A stretch of 64,000 nucleotides of DNA from positions 1,178,501 through 1,242,500 of the forward strand of contig OY848928.1 of the NCBI GenBank assembly GCA_963693285.1, read 5' to 3'. Under the pieces are notes generated by a model. It searched no databases. It was given only the letters and a program-made list of their open reading frames with translations, and was not told where the DNA came from. How positions within the stretch are numbered: position 1 is the first letter of the stretch; every line of letters begins with the position of its first letter. Of the stretch, positions 52,601-64,000 are shown piece by piece. This DNA comes from Xestospongia muta (taxonomy: Eukaryota > Porifera > Demospongiae > Haplosclerida > Petrosiidae). The translations under genes and the position numbers were made by a program.

Positions 52601-55600
52601 TGACTATATAAAGATGAGAGATGATGCGCTGTCACATTATAGTCTGTAATACAAGCTCACGTTATTGTGGATGAATCAAGAAACTCCACAAAGAAAACAG
52701 AGGCATTAGGTAAATTGCTACCAGTAAGATAGTTGTTGGTCTGTAGGAAAACCAAATTATTTCTTATGTACTGATGTATAGTACCTGACAAAGATTTGTT
52801 GCCTTGGAAAAATTTTTTGATAGTTGTAGTTCAGTTTCATATTGAACAATATCTATGTTTATAGTTAAATGTATAGTATAACTAATATATAATAGTAATA
52901 CTTGAAATTATTAGTATAACACTTGAAGAGTTTACAGAGACAACACGTTCATCAATTATACTTCTAGCTTCACAGTGATAAAATCCTCTGTCATTTAAAG
53001 TCAGTTCAGAGAACATTAACACAGAAGGATCATTGTTGTCGTTTGAAAATAGCACATTATCTTTATACCACAAAATAGTAGGAATAGGATTACCAGTAGC
53101 TCTACAAGTAAGATTGACAGTGGAATAGAGGTTTCCTGAAGTAGATGTAGGAGGTTGGATGATTTCTGGTGGGATAGATACAATCACAACTATAGTGAAG
53201 AATTATAATGAAAGATCTTTAATCCATAAAAACTTACCTTGTTCACAATTGATACCAGTATATCTATTTGAACAACTACATATGTATCCATTACTTAAAC
53301 TATGACATTTACCATGTTCACCACATGGAGAACTCAAACAATAGTTAGTTGGTAGAGCTAAAAAGACAATCGTAGATTGCTAATGAGTATATAATAACTT
53401 ACGTTCCATTACTTTCAGTTCATATGTTACTAATACAGCTCCAACATAGGCTTTATTATCAGCTTGACAGAAATAGTTACCATTATCATTTCCAATTAAA
53501 TCTGTGATAGTTAATATACTTGTAACTTGTAAAACTCCAGGAGTAATGTTTGAGTGAAAACTAATGGAATTTTCTAAAAATACAATTTTCACTCTACTTG
53601 TGTTCAATAAAAGTTGTCCATTTTTCCTCCATACAATAAAAGGTTGTGGTATACCATTAGCAGTACAGTTGAACTTTACACTTTCTCCTCTCTTTTTGGT
53701 TACAAATCTTCCAATGTCTAGTAAAACAATGATCAAATTTATCACTATAAAAATTATATGATATTGTAGGATTGCCTAGAAAACTTTTCCTAAAAAATAG
53801 ATGCTCATATGGATAGTCTACATCTATCACTGAAGAATGCAAGCATTATAAAAAGACATTACTAACATTTAAAAAATTAGCTGCATGAAGTATACTAGCC
53901 CATACATTTTCATTTTGATTAATTTGTATTTAGTTATATAATTACATGAATGTGTTTATAACTCAACAGCTATATAACGTGGAACAGCAATTGTTTAATC
54001 TCAGTCCTTTCTAATACTTTAGTCAACACCATACCATTCAATGTTGATATTCAATATGGAAGTGATTTTTCTTTGATATATAAGTAGATATTTGTAATTA
54101 GAACTGATGACAGTATTTGAATTTATCATCAACTTTTGGTACAAATGTCTTCCTCTTATTTTACTTACTTCTCACAAGAGTAGTAGCATTATTGCATACT
54201 AATGATTTTCAATATGGATGTTATTTTGACTAAAGTCATGTAAGACTTGCAGAACAAACTTACTGGTAACAGTAGTTGTTGCTGTGACATTACCACAATC
54301 GTTTTCAACTTTGCAGGTGTAAATACCATTGTCTGTAGTGGTAAACATATGGTCATTAAAGCCAAGATCATGTCCATTCCTAGACCAACTAATGGTGTAA
54401 GGTCTGGCAGCTTTCTCATTATCTAACTGACATGATATTTGGACACTGTCTGCATAACCTGAACTAGTATCAATACATGTTGATTGTCCATTAAACACAG
54501 AACCATTTGCTAGGCGAGTTACAACAGTGATATCTGGTGTCACTATAACATTTAAATAAATGCAATCAATATGTCATAATGTAAAGTTTTACCTTCAGTG
54601 AAAATTGTAGAATCATAGAAAGTGCCACATGGACAATCCATTCGACATGTGTAATTACCAGTAAGTAAAGACTTGTCTCTATCAATAGTGTCATTAAAAG
54701 TTCTGGTAATGAACTGATCATTGTGAAAAAAGTAATAAGAAATGTTAGGTTTCTTCACATCAGGTCTACATCTGAGCTTAAGAATTTGATGTAAATTTGG
54801 GAACTTTTCAAGACATCTCTCTCTAATTTCTGCCTCATCTGTTGATACTTGTAACATTACCTTAACAGGTTGACCTAAATAACCCCAATAAGAAATGTCC
54901 CCACACATTACAATTGTTAGTGCGAATTCAACTTACACAATTCAAGTGTTGCAGTACCAGTGTCATTGTGACAATTATTGATACTCATACAAGTATAGGT
55001 TCCTGCATCAGATGATGTAGTGGTAAATGTTAGTGGCATATTTTTCGACGTTCTTTCATTGGGACCACTTATCACATAACTGTCAGCATATGTGGTGTTA
55101 CATGTTATTGTGACAACATCTCCTATAATAGGACAAATTTTTCTTGCTACACTTGGAGAACATCGACCGCCAGGAGGATTTCCTTGAATGGATGGTATAA
55201 CTGCATTCACTTTTGAATCTAAACAATACACAATAGTGGTTTAGCATTCATTTGTATTGTAAATATATTAAAGTACTAAAAATATTTTTATTCTAGAATA
55301 TTAAAAAAATTATTCCCATATTATCATCAATATGATATTCTATGGTTATAAAAGAGGCTAGATCTAAGTAACAAAATATGTACACACCTACCTACCTAAG
55401 AGAAGTCTACTGGACTCAGTATCCATTCCAAATAAATTTGAGAGAGTACAATTAATAATCGTGTTATGAGCCTTTAAAGTCACCAAGCTTGACTTAACAA
55501 ATTGAAGTTCAGTGTCTCTTCCAGCTATACCATCAGGACTGGCTTGAGAATAAATGCCATCTAAACCTTTTTGTGTTACTTTTCTTCCATTTACAAAGAA

Positions 55601-56876
55601 TGTGGCTGAAGGGTCTGGTATTATTGGATGAGTTTGAGCACACAGAACGGGTGTAAAAGGTGGATCTTGACTTAAGCAGACAGGTTGTCCAATTAGTACA
55701 TATGCAGTAGAACCATTTGTGAACAATTCACTTTCTCTTGCAACAGTTGGAGAGTCACCTAACATTTAAGTAACAATTACTATTATTTTTAAATATAATA
55801 TATTTTATTTAATAATATATATGATATAATTTAAATATATATTATGGAGATATATTTTCTGACCTATAGTTCTCACAGTGGATGAAGAATTAACACACCT
55901 CCTGAGAGGTATTTCTTGATCATAACAAACTTTACAAGTATAAGTACCAGAATTTCCCAGCTTGGCTTGAGAGGTAATAATTGGCTGAAAAACCTTTAAA
56001 AAACTACCATCTGAGAATATATAAATTCTAAGAGAGACAGAGAGAGAGAGATCATGTCATGTATAGATTGTATGTACAATAACATACCCATCTGTACTAT
56101 TAGTAACTGTTTGTTGCGAATCATCAAAGGTACCATCTACTTTTATAACAAGAAGTAACCATTCAACCATTATATTAGATACAGCGCCTCCTCCACTCAT
56201 AATAACTGTATTAATCATTGGAGTACAGTTGAGAGCCAACATAACATCAGGTCGAATTTTTATAATTCGTTCAGATTCATTGCTGGGAAAGTCCACTGTC
56301 ACATTACCAGCTAAAACAAAGAAGAAATGTATAGTATATGTAACATCATAATATCATCTTACAGTTAATGAATGATCTGTCATCATCAGGAATTTCTAGG
56401 GGACCGGGCCAGGGGTAATATTCATTTGGATCATAGTCTATAATATAAAGTATATGTACACAGATACAATTATTGTCATATTAACATTATATTATTGGTG
56501 ACATGACTTGATAGACGTCATTAAAATAAAAAAATAAGATACAAAAACAGCAAAAAGAAGCATCTTTTCCTAAGTTGTAAATTTGTATAATAATAACAAC
56601 AATAATAATTATTAAATAGTATTAATAGTTCTCATTGTGTGTGAATGATGACTTAGTACAACATCTAAAATATCCAACATACTGCTACAATAACCTGTGA
56701 CAATGATGTTGACGTCAACAGGTAAGATCAGTATACTCACCAATAATGGTGATTGTTGGAGCATTGAGTACTTAATTAATGTAATATATATACTTACCAC
56801 TATTTTGTTGTGAACATCTAAACTGAAGAGAAATGACAACAATCAACAAAGAAAAAAACATCTTTATCTCTGTCAT
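49665..56876 (-). CDS. adhesion G protein-coupled receptor (Ig/EGF/HormR/GAIN/7TM)
   Basis: Signal peptide at 56,798-56,876 (MTEIKMFFSLLIVVISLQF). Small exons 56,741-56,770 and 56,363-56,437 follow, then Ig-like domains in 56,310-55,864, 55,758-55,396, 55,218-54,937, 54,874-54,593, 54,542-54,264 (ended by 54,198-54,169) and 53,717-53,403. Next are an EGF at 53,237-53,357 (CLSSPCGEHGKC), Ig 52,902-53,189, a SEA-like or unknown region 52,852-52,458, and a HormR domain 52,171-52,413 (SISWPETNVG...ATRYCGG...MWSEPS). A GAIN region 52,085-51,206 leads to the GPS exon 51,055-51,158 with CECNHLTSFAIL, where autoproteolysis between Leu and Thr is expected. TM1 is in 50,873-51,006, TM2-TM4 in 50,825-50,438 and TM5-TM7 plus a long tail in 50,382-49,665. 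The domain order is that of an adhesion-family GPCR, which couples ectodomain contact to G-protein signalling. Frame joins look consistent, though small exons near the 5' end are less sure. Confidence 0.88.
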
Positions 56877-58476
56877 TTTTATTGACAGATGTACAGCAGA
56901 CTACAATGAAACACTAATAGTCTACTATATACATATGACTTACTCCAAAGAAAAGATATTAATTGATATTTTAGACAATGTAATTACTTATCAGTTAGTC
57001 CTGGTATATGCAGACAACTTCAGGTGTTTACATATATTTCATTAAACTAGCAAAGTTAAGTAATCACTCACTAGTGAGTATACATTATGTTAATTATACA
57101 TTAAACTAAGTAAACACTGAACAAAGGAAATGTGTTACATTAGACATTTATTATTTACTATTTAAGTTATCACTCACCAATGTGCATACATAGCATGTGG
57201 ATACATTATCAAATCACAATCTATAACTATTAGACTAAGCAAACACTCATTACTAAGCATATCATATGTTGTTTATGGATTATCTGCTATTAGGCTAAAT
57301 GAATACTCATTACTGATCATATCACATGTTGTTTATGGATTATCTGCTATTAGACTAAGTGAACACTCATTACTGATCATATCACATGTTGTTTATGGAT
57401 TATCTGTTATTAGACTAAATGAATACTCATTACTGAACATATCACATGTTGTTTATGGATTGTCTATTATTAGACTAAGTGAACACTCATTACTAATCAC
57501 ATCACATGTTCTTTATGTGTTATCTACTATTAGACTAAGTGAACATTCATTACTGATCATATCACACGTTGTTTATGGATTATCTACTATTAGACTAAGT
57601 GAACATTCATTACTGATCACATCACACATTGTTTATGGATTATCTACTATTAGATTAAGTGAACACTCATTACTGATCATATCACATGTTATTTACGGAT
57701 TATCTATTATTACATTAAGTGAATACTCATCATTCAACATTTACAGTTGTTTCAAATAAGCTCCAGTTGATAAAGCAAACTTTTGAGTAACCTCATGTAT
57801 TTTAAACCTAACCAATCCATTTTCAAGTCTTCAAAATTGGCCAAGTTTGCTTAACATAAGTAGAAACAACACTAATAAATTAAACAAATTAACTAACATA
57901 ACAGTGATAGATGATATAGTAGAACAATACATGTAAACACAATAAAAGTTACATAGATTTTTAATGTGAAATCTTTTATTTGGAAGCACGATAACTCACT
58001 TTATTGAGCAGTAGTGAAAACTAACCATTCACAGTTCACAGCCATAGTGTAAACAACATGAAAAATATATACATTTTTACTTTACCCGATGATAATTTCT
58101 TAATAGGAAAGTTATGATGATTGTACTATTGGGGTTGTTATAGTTATTGTTAGTTTAAATAATTGAATGGTTGCAATTGCCTGGACAATCACATATCATC
58201 AATACACAGCTATAGTAGCAGATAGATTTATACTGTAGATAATTTAAACCACTCCCTTCGTTAATTTCTGGCGGTTATATTAATGAAGAAATTTGATCAA
58301 CGTAAATCCTAATGATTTAAAGTTACAACTGTTTTATTCGTAATGTGATAATATAAAATATAGGTACAACATCAACACATATTAGCATAATAAAACTCTA
58401 AATTACAAAATGACAATAAAGTTATTATAGATAAGTTCACTATTAGTGTTAGCTAATCCTCCTTGCCTCTTAGTGA
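56877..58476. other. intergenic half 1 of a tandem duplication
   Basis: Lies between the GPCR start and the stop of receptor G and contains the 60-bp satellite at 57,221-57,745. No exon seen. The whole stretch recurs at about 59,480-61,146 with insertions and deletions of up to about 70 bp. Confidence 0.7.
57221..57745. repeat. 60-bp satellite, array 1, about 8-9 copies
   Basis: Unit of exactly 60 bp: GTTTATGGATTATCTGCTAT TAGACTAAGTGAACACTCAT TACTGATCATATCACATGTT with point changes. Successive units begin 60 bp apart from about 57,271 to 57,691, with decayed edges. As 60 is a multiple of three, a repeating 20-codon frame (IRLSEHSLLITSHVVYGLST) is open on the plus strand; there is no sign it is a gene. 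Confidence 0.95.
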
Positions 58477-59479
58477 TTAAGTACTGGTGTTCAGTATTTC
58501 ATCACAAACTGTTCTCTCATAAGTATGGTCTAGTTTAGGAGTGAGTTCAGTTGGTTCTTGATCAGTTATCTCATACAATGGTTCTTCAAGTTTACTAAAA
58601 CATGATATTATAATTTTAAATCTGGGTCCTCTTATCCAGTGTTTATTACTTACATAATATTTGTTTTTACAACACTATAAGCTGGACTGGTTGTCATAGT
58701 GATATCTTCATGTAATGTTTTCGTACTAAATTTATTAATGATCAATAAAGTTAGTTTATCTAAGACATACCTCAGTAACTGTATCTTATTATTTTGTCTT
58801 ATTACAACCAGTACTAGTATTGTAATAATAATAATACCAGCAATAACTAATAAGACTATTAATATTGATGATACAATAATACTTAATCCAATAGTAGAAC
58901 ATTGACATTCTGTACATGCAGTTGTCATAGTGATAATAGGAGTAGACCCTATAGATGAATGACATCATCATTACATACTATAATAACAATATTAACATAT
59001 ATAATGTAATCACTATCTACATTATGTGTACACACATGTGTATATATATGAAGATAAAGTCATTAAATAAATAAAAATAAAGTCATTTATTACATATTTC
59101 ATTACCTAGCTGTTGACATGAGGTAAATACTCTTGAAGTACTAAATAAAAGTGACTCTGTTGATGTTAGTATCAATGATGATGTAGTTGATACTATAGAT
59201 GAAACTAATAACAAAAACAATTATTATTAAGTAGTATTAATAGCTCTCATTAATGATGACGTAGTACAACATCAAAAACATTCAATATACTGCTACAATA
59301 ATCTGTGACAATGACATCAACAGGTGAGATCAGTATACTCACCAATAATGGTGATTGTTGGAGTATTGTGTACTTAATTAACTATAATATATATACTTAC
59401 CATTACTTTGTTGTGAACATCTAAACTGAAGTGAAATGATAACAATCACCAAAGAAAAAAACATCTTCATCTCTGTCAT
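58477..59479 (-). CDS. mini single-pass receptor G, 191 aa
   Basis: Six exons sum to 576 nt, in frame: 59,401-59,479 (signal peptide MTEMKMFFSLVIVIISLQF), 59,343-59,372, 59,106-59,204 (Ser/Thr-rich stalk SSIVSTTSSLILTSTES), 58,771-58,948 (short CTECQCS motif, TM helix SIIVSSILIVLLVIAGIIIITILVLVVI), 58,654-58,725 (TSPAYSVVKTN) and 58,477-58,594 (EEPLYEITDQEP, DHTYERTV, then stop). The signal exon copies that of the GPCR and the 3' half copies that of receptor H, with no Ig domain between. It would be a tiny surface protein with three cytoplasmic tyrosines. It may be a real truncated family member or a by-product of tandem duplication whose exons happen to stay in frame; expression is untested. 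Confidence 0.6.
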
Positions 59480-61146
59480 TTTTATTGACAGATGTAGAGT
59501 AGACTAGAGTGAAACACTAATAGTCTCTATATACATATGACTTACTTCAAAGAAAAAGATCCTAATTGATATTTTAGACAAAGTAATTACTTATCAGTAA
59601 GTCCTGGTATATGCAGACAACTTTATGTGTTTACATATATTTCATTAAACTAGCAAAGTTAAGTAATCATTCATTAGTGAGTATATATTATGTTAATTAT
59701 ACATTAGACTAAGTAAACACTGAACAAAGGAAATGTGTTATTTATACATTAGACATTTATCATTAAAATAGATCAATTAAATCAAGTGATCATTTGAACA
59801 TAAGCTATTTACACTATACTATTTAAGTTATCACTCTCCAATGTGTGTACATAGTGTGTGGATACATTATCAAATCACAATCTATAACTATTGACTAAGC
59901 AAACATTCATTACTAAACATATCACATGTTGTTTATGGATTATCTGCTATTAGACTAAGTGAACACTCATTACTGATCATATCACATGTTGTTTATGGAT
60001 TATCTGCTATTAGACTAAATGAATAATCATTACTGAACATATCACATGTTCTTTATGAATTATCTGCTATTAAACTAAGTGAACACTCATTACTGATCAT
60101 ATCACATGTTGTTTATGGATTATCTGCTATTAGACTAAATGAATACTCATTACTGAATATATTACATGTTGTTTATGGATTATCTACTATTAGACTAAGT
60201 GAACACTCATTACTAATCACATCACATGTTCTTTATGTGTTATCTGCTATTAGACTAAGTGAACACTCATTACTGATCACATCACACATTGTTTATGGAT
60301 TATCTACTATTAGATTAAGTGAACACTCATTACTGATCATATCACATGTTATTTACGGATTATCTATTATTACATTAAGTGAATACTCATCATTCAACAT
60401 TTACAGTTGTTTCAAATAAGCTCCAGTCGATAAACCAAACTTTTGAGTTAGCTCATGTATTTTAAACCTAACCAATTCATTTTCAAGTCTTCAAAATTGG
60501 CCAAGTTTGCTTAACATAAGTAGAAACAACACTAAATAAATTAAACAAATTAACTAACATGACAGAGATAGATGATATAGTAGAACAATACATGTAAACA
60601 CAATAAAAGTTACATAGATTTTTAATGTGAAATCTTTTATTTGGAAGCACGATAACTCACTTTATTGAGCAGGAGTGAAAACTAACCATTCACAGTTCAC
60701 AGCCATAGTGTAAACAACATGAAAAATATATACATTTTTACTTTACTCAAGTTGATAAGGATAATTTCTTAGTAGAAAAGTTATGATGATTGTACTATTG
60801 GGGTTGTTATAGTTATTGTTAGTTTAAATAATTGAATGGTTGCAATTGCCTGGACAATCACATATCATCAATACACAGCTGTAGTAGCAGATAGATTTAT
60901 ATTGTAGATAATTTAAACCACTCCCCTCGTTAATTTCTGGTTTGTATATTAATAAAGAAATGTAATCAACGTAAATCTTAATAATTTAAAGTTACAACAG
61001 TTCTATTCGTAATGTGATAATATAAAATATAGGTACAACATCAACACATATTAGCATAATAAAAACTCTAAATTACAAAATGACAATAAAGTTATTATAG
61101 ATAAGTTCACTATTAGTGTTAGTTAATCCTCCTTGCCTCTTAGTGA
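59480..61146. other. intergenic half 2 of the tandem duplication
   Basis: Between receptor G's start and receptor H's stop. It contains the second 60-bp satellite array and otherwise mirrors 56,877-58,476. No exon recognised. Confidence 0.7.
59890..60405. repeat. 60-bp satellite, array 2, about 8 copies
   Basis: Same 60-bp unit as array 1. The last units are almost identical between arrays, including the odd ATTTACGGATTATCTATTAT variant just before the end. The arrays were therefore duplicated as a block and then changed unit number and order in the middle. Confidence 0.95.
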
Positions 61147-64000
61147 TTAAGTACTGGTGTTCAGTATTTTATCACAGACTGTTCTCTCATAACTATGGTC
61201 TGGTTTAGGAGCAAGTTCAGTTGGTTCTTGATCAGTTATCTCATACAATGGTTCTTCAAGTTTACTAAAACATGATATTATAATTTTAAATCTGGGTCCT
61301 CTGATCCAGTGTTTATAACTCACTTAATATTTGTTTTTACAACACTATAAGCTGGACTGGTTGTCGTAGTGATATCTTCATGTGATGTTTTCATTCTACA
61401 TTTATTAACGATCAATAAAGTTAGTTTACCTAATGACATACTTCAGTAAATGTATCTTCATATTTTGCCTTATTACAACCAGTACTAGTATTGTAATAAA
61501 AATAATGCCAGCAATAACTAAAAGGACTATTAATATTGATGATATAGTAATAGTTAGTCCAAAAGTAAAACTTTGACACTCCGTACATGTAGTTTTTATA
61601 GTGATAATAGGAGTAGACCCTATAGATAAATGACATAATCATTACATACTACAATAACAATATTAATATATATAATGTAATCACTATCTACATTATGTGT
61701 ACACGCATGTATATATATGAAGATAAAGTCATTAAATTAATAACAATAAAGTTATTTATTATATAACTGATTACCTAGCTGTTGTGATGAAGTATGTACT
61801 CTTAAAATACTAAAGACAAGTGGCTCTGTTGATATTAGTATCAATGATGATGTAGTTGATACTATAGATGAAAGTATTGTCCCAGTGGATGTTCTTTCTA
61901 AAAGAATGAATAAATGTGACTGATAATAGAATAGATAAAATTACATTTGATGATGTTATAATTGTAAATGACTCTAATATTGAAGAATTGTTGTTACATG
62001 ATAGTAACTAGAGCAACACAAGAACAAATACTAGAATTAATTCCTTGTCTCATCTGAATTAATTACATATAACTAAGTAAAGCCTCATCGTCTCCACATG
62101 GATGAGGTATGTGAATGTGTCTGAAGAACTTAATGTGTACAAAATATAATCATCTACAAATTTAATGTGGAAATATTTGCACTGATGATGCAACACCCAT
62201 TTTTATTTTTCCATGCTGTTACTTAGTACAAGATTGCCATTGCAATAAAGCAGTTTTGTCTATTTAGATAATGTCTGTTACTGATATTGTTCTAAAATTC
62301 TGAGCAAGTTATCAATGGCAGCACAGTAAACTGAAATCATTGTAATTTTTCATCTACTTTTGCAGCAATAGTTTGGGACTTTAGTTTAGTGCTTTTCATT
62401 AGTAGAGTGTTAGATTAGTTACACAAAACAATTTTGTAGAGAAATAGTATTTGTTTTGTTATCTATAGCTTACCTCTAACAAGAAGTGTAGTATTTGAAG
62501 AGGCAAAAGTATTTGTTATAGTGGCTGTTGGTTGCTGAGTACAAGTTTCCCCAGGTCTACAGCAAGGAGGACTGACAAGGTTACCATTTATGGTTAGTGT
62601 TACTGAGCTGTTAGGATTAGAATCTATGAGCAGGAAGTGACAATAATTTTGCAATTTTAATATTTTAAGTTTGTGGTCACTAAAATCAGGATAAGTAATT
62701 TGTAATTTTGTGAAACATAAAATATAACGAAGCAGTTACATCTGGTCATTACTATTATGACTTGCAAACAAAAAATACTGCTGATCATGACTAACCATAG
62801 CTATATCCCAAGCATATCTGTAATAGCATTATTTACAATAATTATTTCTTTTAAACATACATATTTCTGAAAGTAAGATATACATTTATACTTACATATT
62901 GCTTGTTCTAATCTCAGTATTGATATTGTCATTTCACAAATATTAGTAGCAATACACAATAATAGATTCCTAATTTATTATTGGAGTTCACATTTTCCAC
63001 AGTAAGTGTACTAGTAGTTGTTTAGTTTCTAATCCTTAATTTTTATAATGTCAGAATTAATGTATAATATGCAATAAAGTTATAGAAGAAAACTTACTGG
63101 TAACAGTAGTTGTTGCTGTATCACTACCACAATCATTTTTAGCTTTACACATGTAAGTACCAACTTGTGTGGTAGTATATATATTGCCACTAAAACTGAG
63201 ATCATGTCCATTTCTAGACCAACTAATGGTGTATCTTCTGGCAGCCATCTCATTCTCTAACTGACATGATATTTGGACACTGTGTGTAGAACCTGAACTA
63301 GTATCAATACATGTTGATTGTCCAATGATCACAGGACCACTTGGAGAGACAACTAGACCAGTTCCAACAGTGATATTTGGTGTTTCTATATCAGTTAAAT
63401 TAATGCAACAGTTAAATAAACAAGACAAAATCATATATATAATAATGGTTTAACATTCATTTCTGTTCCTGATTTAGTACAAATTAAATATTAAAGCTCT
63501 ACCAAATTACAATTGTCACTTTAGTGTCACTGTAACAATTAAATAAATACAATTGATGTGTCATAATGTAAGGTTTTACCTTCAGTGAAAATTGTAGAAT
63601 CGTAGAAAGTGCCACATGGAGAATCCATTTGACATGTGTAATTACCAGTAAGTTCAGACTTGGGTATATCATGATCAATAGTGTTATTTAAAAACCTAGG
63701 AATGAACTGATCATTTTGAAAAAAGTAATAGAAACTGCCAGTTCTCTCTACATCAGGTGTACATCTCAGCCTAAGAGTTTGAGGTGGATTCTGAAACTTT
63801 TCAAGACATCTTTCTGTAACATCATCCTCGCCTGTTGATACTTCAAATCTTACCATATTAGGTTGACCTAAATTACCACAAATAAGAAATGTCTCCAATA
63901 GTTAGTATATATTAAACTCACACAATTCAAGTGTTGCGGTACCAGTGTCATTGTGACAATCATTGATACTCATACAAGTATAGGTTCCTGCATCAGCTGA
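61147..64000 (-). CDS. Ig-domain single-pass receptor H, 3' part (runs off the window)
   Basis: Exons from right to left: an Ig exon entering at the right edge (ends 63,922), Ig exons 63,580-63,867 (YYFFQNDQF, GNYTCQMDSPCG) and 63,098-63,385 (VQISCQLENE, ISWSRNGHDLSF), a partial module 62,474-62,623 (NTTLLVRG), stalk 61,775-61,897, TM 61,442-61,619 (LIVLLVIAGIIFITILVLVV), tail 61,324-61,395 (TSPAYSVVKTN) and 61,147-61,264 (EEPLYEITDQEP, DHSYERTV, stop). Ig exons closely match GPCR exons 54,593-54,874 and 54,264-54,542, while TM and tail match receptor G. A cell-surface receptor signalling through tail tyrosines is a reasonable inference. The 5' part, including the signal peptide, lies beyond the window. 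Confidence 0.8.
61898..62473. other. long intron of receptor H
   Basis: About 575 bp between the stalk exon and the preceding module, much longer than neighbouring introns. No repeat or ORF recognised in it. Another long intron spans 62,624-63,097. Confidence 0.6.

Noticed and set aside
57460..57759. Plus-strand repeat protein of 20-residue units
   Set aside because: By-product of the 60-bp satellite; units vary without regard to the codon frame.

Overview
The window is eukaryotic, AT-rich and intron-dense. Multi-domain Ig/FN3 receptors, receptor tyrosine phosphatases and an adhesion GPCR mark it as animal DNA. Very short introns (mostly 40-100 bp, GT-AG), repeated Ig exons and decayed EGF/multi-transmembrane genes suggest a demosponge; an Amphimedon-like genome is my best guess, by inference. 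All protein-coding genes I can support lie on the minus strand, so genes read from right to left.

Layout from left to right: (1) 1-3.7 kb, a decayed chimera (GPCR TM6-7/tail exon plus EGF/multi-TM gene), a ShKT-like exon and two small conserved exons. (2) 4.0-13.4 kb, receptor tyrosine phosphatase A: signal peptide, 12 Ig, 5 FN3, TM, phosphatase domains D1 and D2, about 2,370 aa over about 40 exons. (3) 13.6-17.3 kb, rubble: an FN3/TM scrap, an orphan D1-D2 phosphatase cassette and a 5' scrap of the multi-TM gene. (4) 18.8-27.5 kb, receptor B: signal peptide, TSP1-like module, a roughly 600-residue cysteine-free unknown domain in one giant exon, 6 Ig, 5 FN3 and TM, but the phosphatase domains are deleted. 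(5) 27.6-33.4 kb, an insertion-rich gap: a 75-bp minisatellite, a foldback MITE and a decaying pogo/Tigger-type transposon. (6) 33.4-37.1 kb, a second copy of block 1. (7) 37.4-49.1 kb, receptor C, the full-length version of B with both phosphatase domains, about 2,540 aa. (8) 49.7-56.9 kb, an adhesion GPCR (Ig, EGF, Ig, SEA-like, HormR, GAIN/GPS, 7TM). (9) 57-61.9 kb, a tandem duplication of about 2.6 kb, each half carrying a 60-bp satellite and a single-pass receptor 3' end. The left half yields a 191-aa mini receptor (G). The right half is the 3' end of an Ig receptor (H) that runs off the window and shares Ig modules with the GPCR.

Common theme: one tandemly duplicated cell-surface receptor cluster in which phase-1 ectodomain exons have been reused with different signalling ends: active-looking or altered phosphatase, no phosphatase, seven-transmembrane, or a short tyrosine-bearing tail. 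No intact receptor keeps fully canonical D1 motifs; only the orphan cassette does. The juxtamembrane regions of A and C consist of 36-39 nt mini-exons, each encoding one tyrosine motif. Exon models were built by hand from splice signals and reading frame. They close in frame for A, C and G, but there is no transcript support, so individual boundaries may be off by a few bases.
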